Positions 58,392 through 64,000 of a stretch of DNA of 64,000 nt are shown here, piece after piece; within the stretch, counting starts at the first letter, position 1; each line of letters opens with the position of its first letter. Both the position numbers and the translations under genes were made by a program. The stretch covers positions 8,122,001 through 8,186,000 of the forward strand of contig NC_088320.1 in the NCBI RefSeq assembly GCF_910592395.1, read 5' to 3'. The notes under the pieces were generated by a model. It did no database searches. It was not told where the DNA came from and saw nothing but the letters and a program-made list of their open reading frames with translations. Source of the stretch: Lineus longissimus (taxonomy: Eukaryota > Nemertea > Pilidiophora > Heteronemertea > Lineidae).

Positions 58392-59369
58392 ATGGTATTC
58401 CAAGCAAACCGTAGTGTGCTGTGTCGCGGATGTGGGAAGACGTTTTCGACGGAGAAGACTTTGCAGTCTCACCGTAAGACCTGCCGTGGCCGTCGAGTAA
58501 AGTCCGCCATCGTAAAGCCAGACCAAGAAGAGGGGGTTTCTATGTACGAGTGCCGGTTCTGTTGCCGTACCTTTTCGAAAAAAGCCACATTCTTGCCACA
58601 TCGCCAGCTGTGCAGCGAGAAGAAGAGAGAGACGCCACCTAGGACGACTACCCCTAGTAAGCCGGTGTCACCTCCGAGAAAACCTGAGGCAGCCACACGC
58701 AACTCAGTCTCAGATTCCGATTGGGAGTCGGCGACATCAGACGTAGAGTCGGAAGTTTCCGTTAACGATCCCCTGCTGACCTCAGACAAGGAGAGGGAGC
58801 TGTTTATCCAACTTTTCGGCGCCGAGACTCCGGTAAAGACAAGGCCTACACCACCATCTCAAACGCCTGTGAAGCTACCAACCGCCGCGGATGCCGGCCT
58901 TTTCGCCAGCCCTGTGAGGACGGTACGCCATTGCCAGATCCCGCCCTATGTGCCCGACGCAGAAGACATTGAGGCGTACAGTCCCAAGCCCGTGGGAAAT
59001 GGAAGAACGCCAGAACCCCAGTGCGTGCCTACCGGCGATAACTACGAGGCGTACCGGCCCACCCCAGGGCCAACGCCCAACGAAGAACCCTTACCAGCTC
59101 AGCCAGAAGATAGCACCGCCTCCTTTGTCTCCCCGATGCCGACGAGAAAGGACGAGGACACTCATGAGCAGTACGACAGTGAGTCCAGTGACGGCGGCTT
59201 GGCTGACTGCCTTAGTAGAGACGCGGCTCAGGCCGAGTCGCGCATCAACTCAGAACCTGTCGGTCATGTAGGAGATGAACAACTTACATTCCGGGCTCCA
59301 GCTGAACTTCCAGAAACACGTGGACCCACCACCCCTGTCAGTCGTCCGCGTCGACCACGCTCGTTCTAG
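58392..59369 (+). CDS. C2H2 zinc-finger protein of the Gypsy element (second), possible readthrough to 59531
   Basis: The best start is the ATG at 58392 (MVFQANRSVLCRGCG); an in-frame ATG at 58341 is also possible. Two fingers (CRGCGKTFSTEKTLQSHRKTC, CRFCCRTFSKKATFLPHRQLC) are followed by a long Pro/Ser/Thr- and acid-rich region with repeated EAYSPKP/EAYRPTP units. It ends at TAG 59367-59369, but the same frame continues 53 more codons to TGA at 59529-59531 with KITKEEWVYP, similar to the C-terminus of the preceding ORF. So the TAG is either a recent mutation or a readthrough site. Confidence 0.82.
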   Translation: MVFQANRSVLCRGCGKTFSTEKTLQSHRKTCRGRRVKSAIVKPDQEEGVSMYECRFCCRTFSKKATFLPHRQLCSEKKRETPPRTTTPSKPVSPPRKPEAATRNSVSDSDWESATSDVESEVSVNDPLLTSDKERELFIQLFGAETPVKTRPTPPSQTPVKLPTAADAGLFASPVRTVRHCQIPPYVPDAEDIEAYSPKPVGNGRTPEPQCVPTGDNYEAYRPTPGPTPNEEPLPAQPEDSTASFVSPMPTRKDEDTHEQYDSESSDGGLADCLSRDAAQAESRINSEPVGHVGDEQLTFRAPAELPETRGPTTPVSRPRRPRSF

Positions 59370-59531
59370 AGTAAATGTACGTTTGACGGCGTGGTCCCCC
59401 GGAAGTATCGTAGGAAGGTGACGGAGATCGCCCCGGACGGCACCAAGAAGATCACAAAGGAAGAGTGGGTTTATCCGAGGTACGCCAACGCCTGTCCTCC
59501 ATTTCCGGATGTGCTTTCGGACTCTGACTGA

Positions 59532-62500
59532 CTCTGTCTGTGACGCGATGTTATAGTCATATATTTTGGGTGCGCTTGACATAATTTTTCACGAGTTAAA
59601 TTCGAGTAGATTCTAATTTTGGTTGGGGGCTGTGTAGAATTTTTCATCAAAATTTATGGTTCAAAATTATGTTAAACACCTCTCCCTTTAAAACTGTTCT
59701 CCTATCAGTCCCTGTTTTCCACCTTCCCTCCTTCTTGTCAAGAACCCCCTTTTCAAGACAACATTCATGTAAGTGTCCTTTTTTATTATCTACTATTTGT
59801 GCTTAATTACCCAACCAGAATCCTTCCTGCTCTTGTTTATCTTGTCTAAGATTGTGTCAAGCAAACCATTTTCATATCCTGCGCCACCCGTGTTATGAAC
59901 TTCCAGTAGAAAACCAGTTCCAATGTTGGCACCATTGGCTAAATTTGGACATTTCGTATTTCGCGCACTTCTTCCCCCTTTGAGGTGCTATTCGTAATGC
60001 TAAACTTGTGTCTACGTACATCGTTACACTGTGTACATTTGTACACCTAGTTTAATACTATCATGTCTGACCTGTTCAAGAGGTGAAGTCGGGGTTTTAG
60101 ACGAGAATCTAAATTGTTTATATTGCCAGACGAAGTTATTGCCTGTCTGAACAATAGCTATGTATATTGGTTGATGATTCATTAGAATTATCTTGGGTTC
60201 AGTAAACTTGTTGCCTTGTTAGACGGTGTTTTTATGGGCAATGCCCGTTTCTGGCCATCGGCCATATTTCTTTTATTGAAGCATCGTGGCTCTTTCCTGC
60301 ATCAGACTTTTCGTCTACAAACCCGACTTATACTCCTTGAAACTTACTGGGATCTTGTTTTATGGTCGTTGAGACATTTATTCACATCCTGAATACAATC
60401 ACTGTTGCGATAATCCGTTGTGAACTAAAGAAATCGGCACTTTTAGTGAGCGCATTTTCGGCCTTGTGTTCCATCCAGTAGAATAGGGTGTGAAGGGACA
60501 CGACGTCGTGATCTCCACCACGCCTTTCCGTCGATGCCTTTCCTTCGGGAAAAGTTAAATAACTCTAAATCTGTACATACGAATAGATTGTGCTCTCGGG
60601 ATTATAAAGATGAATATCCAACATGTTTAAGGATATAATCATATCCTTTGCGGTTTTTATGGGTGCTGGTGTATTTCGGTGGCCTTTCGGGCACATGCCC
60701 TTTTGTTTTCATGATTGTCGTGAAATCACATAAATTAGCGTCGGACCGCCAAAGTATAGACCATGTCCTATGCAAAGTTAATTTTCACAAATTCTGTACA
60801 TACAATCTTCATATATGTTGTATTTAAGACGACATAGGATGAATTTCTTGTGTGTTTCGTAAAGGGCTAATGCATTACGGCATTTGTGCAAGACGGCTGT
60901 GAGTGGTGTGCGGCAAAAGCCATATCTCCTTGTAAAGTAAAAACCGCAGCAATTTTGACTTTGAATAACTGTTGTATATCGTTAGAAGAAGAAGTCCTCC
61001 AATTTATACATTGATTCTATGTACAGTTTTCTCTCGTTATCGATGTTTGTGTGAGGTAAAATCGGTAAAAAGCATGTTTGCCTGTAAGGAAATACCTTAG
61101 GAGCCGTCGCGTCCTGGAGGGGGTGTCTCCTCACTTAAGTCAAAATCACACGAATTTGGTACATAGAAAGTTTTTGTAAATAGTTTTATCAGCTTCTTTA
61201 TCGGGCCGAGTTTGTATGAAATAGATATTTTGCGGTTTTTGTGATGCCCGAGTTATGGAGTGAGATTTGTGAAGATTTGAGACAAAAGGTTCATCTTTTT
61301 CCGTCATGTGACGCATTATACGGTCGGTGATTGGCCGCTGCACGACGTCGAAAAACTATATAAGACGTCGCCTTTCGTGTATAAGGCAGTCTAGATCATG
61401 CGTTCCTATCGACAACACTGACTCCAACCTAAGGTACGATCCCGGTCCCGGGCCCAGTCCTCACCCCTCGGGGTGGCGGCTGCCGCTCTTGCGGCCCTTT
61501 GACAATTCCATCCGTCACTGAATCCAATCAGACTCACTCCATCTACGGGACACTCCTTGCTCATCATTAGAACTTTCGGACTTATTCCGTAGTCTAAGCA
61601 TTACTTAGCTATCACACGGCGTGCTTCTCGTGGTCACTTCCGAGCGGTGCGCGCTTCCAGCGCAGGACTCCGGGGCGCGCTCCCAGCGCCCGTTCCTCTG
61701 TGCGCTCTCCAGCGACCGGCGCGCAGTGTGATATTTGAAAGATGATATGTTGAATGTTATAGTCTCAATGTACGCTCCTAGCGTAAAGTTTAATTCTCTG
61801 TACATAAAATTGAGCGAATTGTTTGATAATGTCACGCCGATCTGGTGCGGAAATTGTAAATATATTTAGCGTAACAGCATAAATGTTGGCGGACCAGCCT
61901 ATTTCATGAAAGAATTATACACTTTATTTTACCTGATGACTTTGTTGGCCATTATTCAACGAACCCCACGTATTGTAGCAACGCCCATTCGGGTATTTTG
62001 GTCTGTGCGAGGACAGGTCATTTTGAGAAATCTATCATGTCATCGAGGATGCTCTTTCACGGGGTATGTGCGACGGCTAGATCATTAGAGTCAGATTCCA
62101 TGACGCTCTCGAACCAGGTACCATCCGCCTTAGGCCATCCATGGCGCACCACCATATCCGTCATTCCAATGCCAAGGCCCGACCGGGCGTGTCCCCGCAC
62201 GATCATACGCCCTTGAGTGTCCTCGTTTGACAATGATATATTTCGATTATCTAACGTATAAAATAAGAATGCCAGACATGGAACCCCTATTTGTTATACT
62301 CGACATGCATAGCCAGACGTGCTGTCTTGCGGCTCTGGAGACAATGTCGTCTCTGATCATATTTTCGGTGTGCGTATGCACTATAAGTTGCCATTAGACG
62401 GGATGACCCCCTTATCATCTGTCTCCATGTATCGCAACCAGTTTCCATGGTTTGCACTAGCCACGACAGTTTACGCCAGCCGTTAAGACCAGAGTTAGGA

Positions 62501-63085
62501 CTTGCTATGACGACCAGCTTCCATGGTAGTAGTAAGACACGACGTCCATCCCGCGACGTCCATCCCAGTCGACCGGCCTTCGGCGATCTCTATTGAGTGT
62601 GCACCTTGTCTCCGTACGCACACCGACGAAAGGCTATTACCTACATGTCACCCTGAAGAGACAACCTATCCTTTGCCTGAGACAGGGACCGGAGGCCCAG
62701 TTCGTTGATTATTATCGTGTATGCGTGTTGTGCTGACATTAGCCGCCTAAGATTTGCCAACGTCCTGCCAGACCGAACTGCATAACCCTGGACAACCATG
62801 TCCGACATTGCCACTGGGAGTCAAGTTACGTCACGCATGTGCATACTACGATATTATCTTCTGTCTGGAATCCCGGGGCCTGTCTCTCTATCTGAGTTCG
62901 ATGCGAAAACAACCATGTCTGGACAGTCTTAATGTAAATATCGGCGGTGTTATTGACCGATATGGACGACACCTGGTTGTGACATTGTCTCGTGACGATG
63001 ACTGACCGTCCAAACCTACGCACAGTTATAAAAAAAAAGGAGACCGAGATTCGCTACAGTACATGTATATAGGCCTAGCAATTTT
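59532..63085 (+). other. Long non-coding 3' region of the Gypsy element
   Basis: No recognisable ORF over 3.5 kb. It contains TATATAAG at 61357-61364 followed by GC-rich sequence with repeated cagcgc words (61650-61720). This looks like an internal promoter or the U3/R part of a very long LTR. Without a 5' LTR in the window I cannot decide whether it is UTR, a long LTR or remains of another insertion. Confidence 0.5.
61357..61364 (+). promoter_or_regulatory. Candidate TATA box
   Basis: TATATAAG upstream of cagtctag (61388) within the otherwise non-coding region. It is the only good TATA-like site near GC-rich leader-like sequence there. Confidence 0.35.
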
Positions 63086-63098
63086 AAAGGGGGGATGG

Positions 63099-63305
63099 TG
63101 TGGTGAGCAGGCCTTATGAGACGGCCCCTCACCAGCGAGCGACGAATGAGGTCGCGCAAGTGCAGAGCGCGGCGATTGAGCGGATCGACGAGACACACCG
63201 ATTTGACTGTAGCTCCAGAGAATAAAGAGCGTTGAAATCAAGAATAACCATACATAGATCGTAGACGTGAGTTATTACGTAGTAGCTAGAAACACGAATA
63301 TTACA
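63099..63305 (+). repeat. Candidate 3' LTR (207 bp)
   Basis: A polypurine tract AAAGGGGGGA (63086-63095) is followed by TGTGGTGAGCAGG. AATAAA lies at 63221-63226 and the candidate ends ATATTACA at 63305, just before the next element's conserved start at 63325. No partner LTR is in the window. Confidence 0.55.
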
Positions 63306-63324
63306 TGATGATCTAAAATCTGTG

Positions 63325-64000
63325 CCTGTAACGTACATTTATTCAAAATTTATTTTTGCATGCTTTGTGTATAAATGATGTAAACAGTTTAAATGGATCG
63401 AATGCATTTCAGTATTCTTCGAAAAAACGAAAGTATCACCCTGTACAGATTTAAAATAGTGCAGTTTACAAAAGAAAAAGGGGCTACCGAAGTTGTTCCC
63501 GAAGAATGGCTCATAAGGAACGAAACTCAAACGCTTTGGCCGTCTTACCGAACCAATGAATGGAATCGGCTAGCCGCTGAAAAGAGGGAGACTGTTCGGA
63601 AAGATTGGAAGTCATACGACATCAAAATCCTTGGCAAACAAAGTATAGTACTAGTTAGGCTATCACCGCTGTCTTTTCCTGCCTCAGATCGACAACTTAG
63701 TTAAAGTAGGCCACTCTTGATTATCTGATCTCAATTCTGGGTCAAAGGCCCAGATGGGTATTTATAGTAACACGATAGGTGGCGTATTTGCAGGAAGAAA
63801 TCTTGACTCTCTGTCAGATATAATTAATTTTCTTAATTAAAGATGGGTCTTTAATGAAACAGTTGTTTGTAGTCTTCTCTTGTTTATATATGCCAACACA
63901 TATGAGTCACACTTTCTCGGTACAGCGGGCCTAGTGCCCTATATCGGTGTCTGAAGTTAACAATTGAGAGAAGCCACATGCTTAAATTTTGAGTGTAATG
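63325..64000 (+). mobile_element. GQNRN-type transposon, 5' end (runs off the window)
   Basis: 63325-63593 matches 14577-14849 at about 96% by eye, so the family 5' end is near here. The ORF from 63393 encodes LYRFKIVQFTKEKGATEVV, WLIRNETQTLWPSYRTNEW and DWKSYDIKILGK, an N-terminal domain shared with BEN-type transposon proteins. Unlike the earlier copy it is not deleted after EKRET. The rest of the element should lie beyond 64000. Confidence 0.7.

Noticed and set aside
1-64000. Bacterial systems such as CRISPR arrays, operons or phage
   Set aside because: Introns, LTR elements and animal transposon families throughout show a eukaryotic genome, and no spaced direct repeats of CRISPR type were seen.

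Overview
The window is metazoan nuclear DNA. It has split genes with canonical GT/AG introns of about 300-500 bp, (ACG)n and GACCTT-type interspersed repeats, many tacatgta stretches and a dense mix of animal transposon families. This fits a marine invertebrate, but I cannot name the lineage. No tRNA, rRNA, CRISPR array, bacterial operon or clearly intact ordinary host gene was seen. Almost all recognisable coding sequence is transposon-derived.

Left flank (1-16400): a decayed transposon protein of the SDGCGYQNRN/GHTQMECDSMH type (104-2144); a decayed hAT element (3396-7786) split by a Harbinger-like insertion with a Myb/SANT gene (6238-7330, TAT target duplication); a near-intact hAT transposase (8525-11649); a deleted BEL/Pao polymerase (12663-14363); a second GQNRN-type element (14577-15238); and exons of an unrecognised Cys/His-rich gene (15346-16396).

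Centre (16401-46919): a set of nested insertions resolvable to the base. A piggyBac element (TIR CCCTTTCAGTGC, TTAA at 16397-16400 and 46920-46923) sits inside an exon of the Cys/His-rich gene, and the exon frame is restored when it is removed. An 18.4-kb EnSpm/CACTA-like element (18744-37107, 19-bp TIRs, TT duplication) splits the last codons of the piggyBac transposase. It carries two divergent multi-exon genes: a Tnp2-type transposase on the minus strand (27801-20880) and a BEN-domain protein on the plus strand (28490-34318). A hAT element (22196-26138) lies inside that transposase and an internally deleted BEL element with 212-bp LTRs (34548-36161) lies just beyond the BEN gene. A foldback element (40064-46392) with minisatellite-bearing inverted repeats and a perfect 9-bp target duplication lies in the piggyBac 3' region. 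It carries an intronless protein-kinase gene fused to a possible cysteine-protease-like domain.

Right flank (46924-64000): the remaining exons of the broken gene (to 47691); a BEL integrase and a 3' LTR with an internal duplication; a chimera of a Kolobok-like and a second Tnp2-like transposase; a LINE 3' end; and a 5'-truncated Ty3/Gypsy element with intact pol (54846-57812) followed by two C2H2 zinc-finger ORFs, a long non-coding tail and a candidate 3' LTR (63099-63305). The window closes in another copy of the GQNRN-type element (63325 on).

The most unusual items are the kinase-carrying foldback element and the EnSpm element with a BEN-domain accessory gene.
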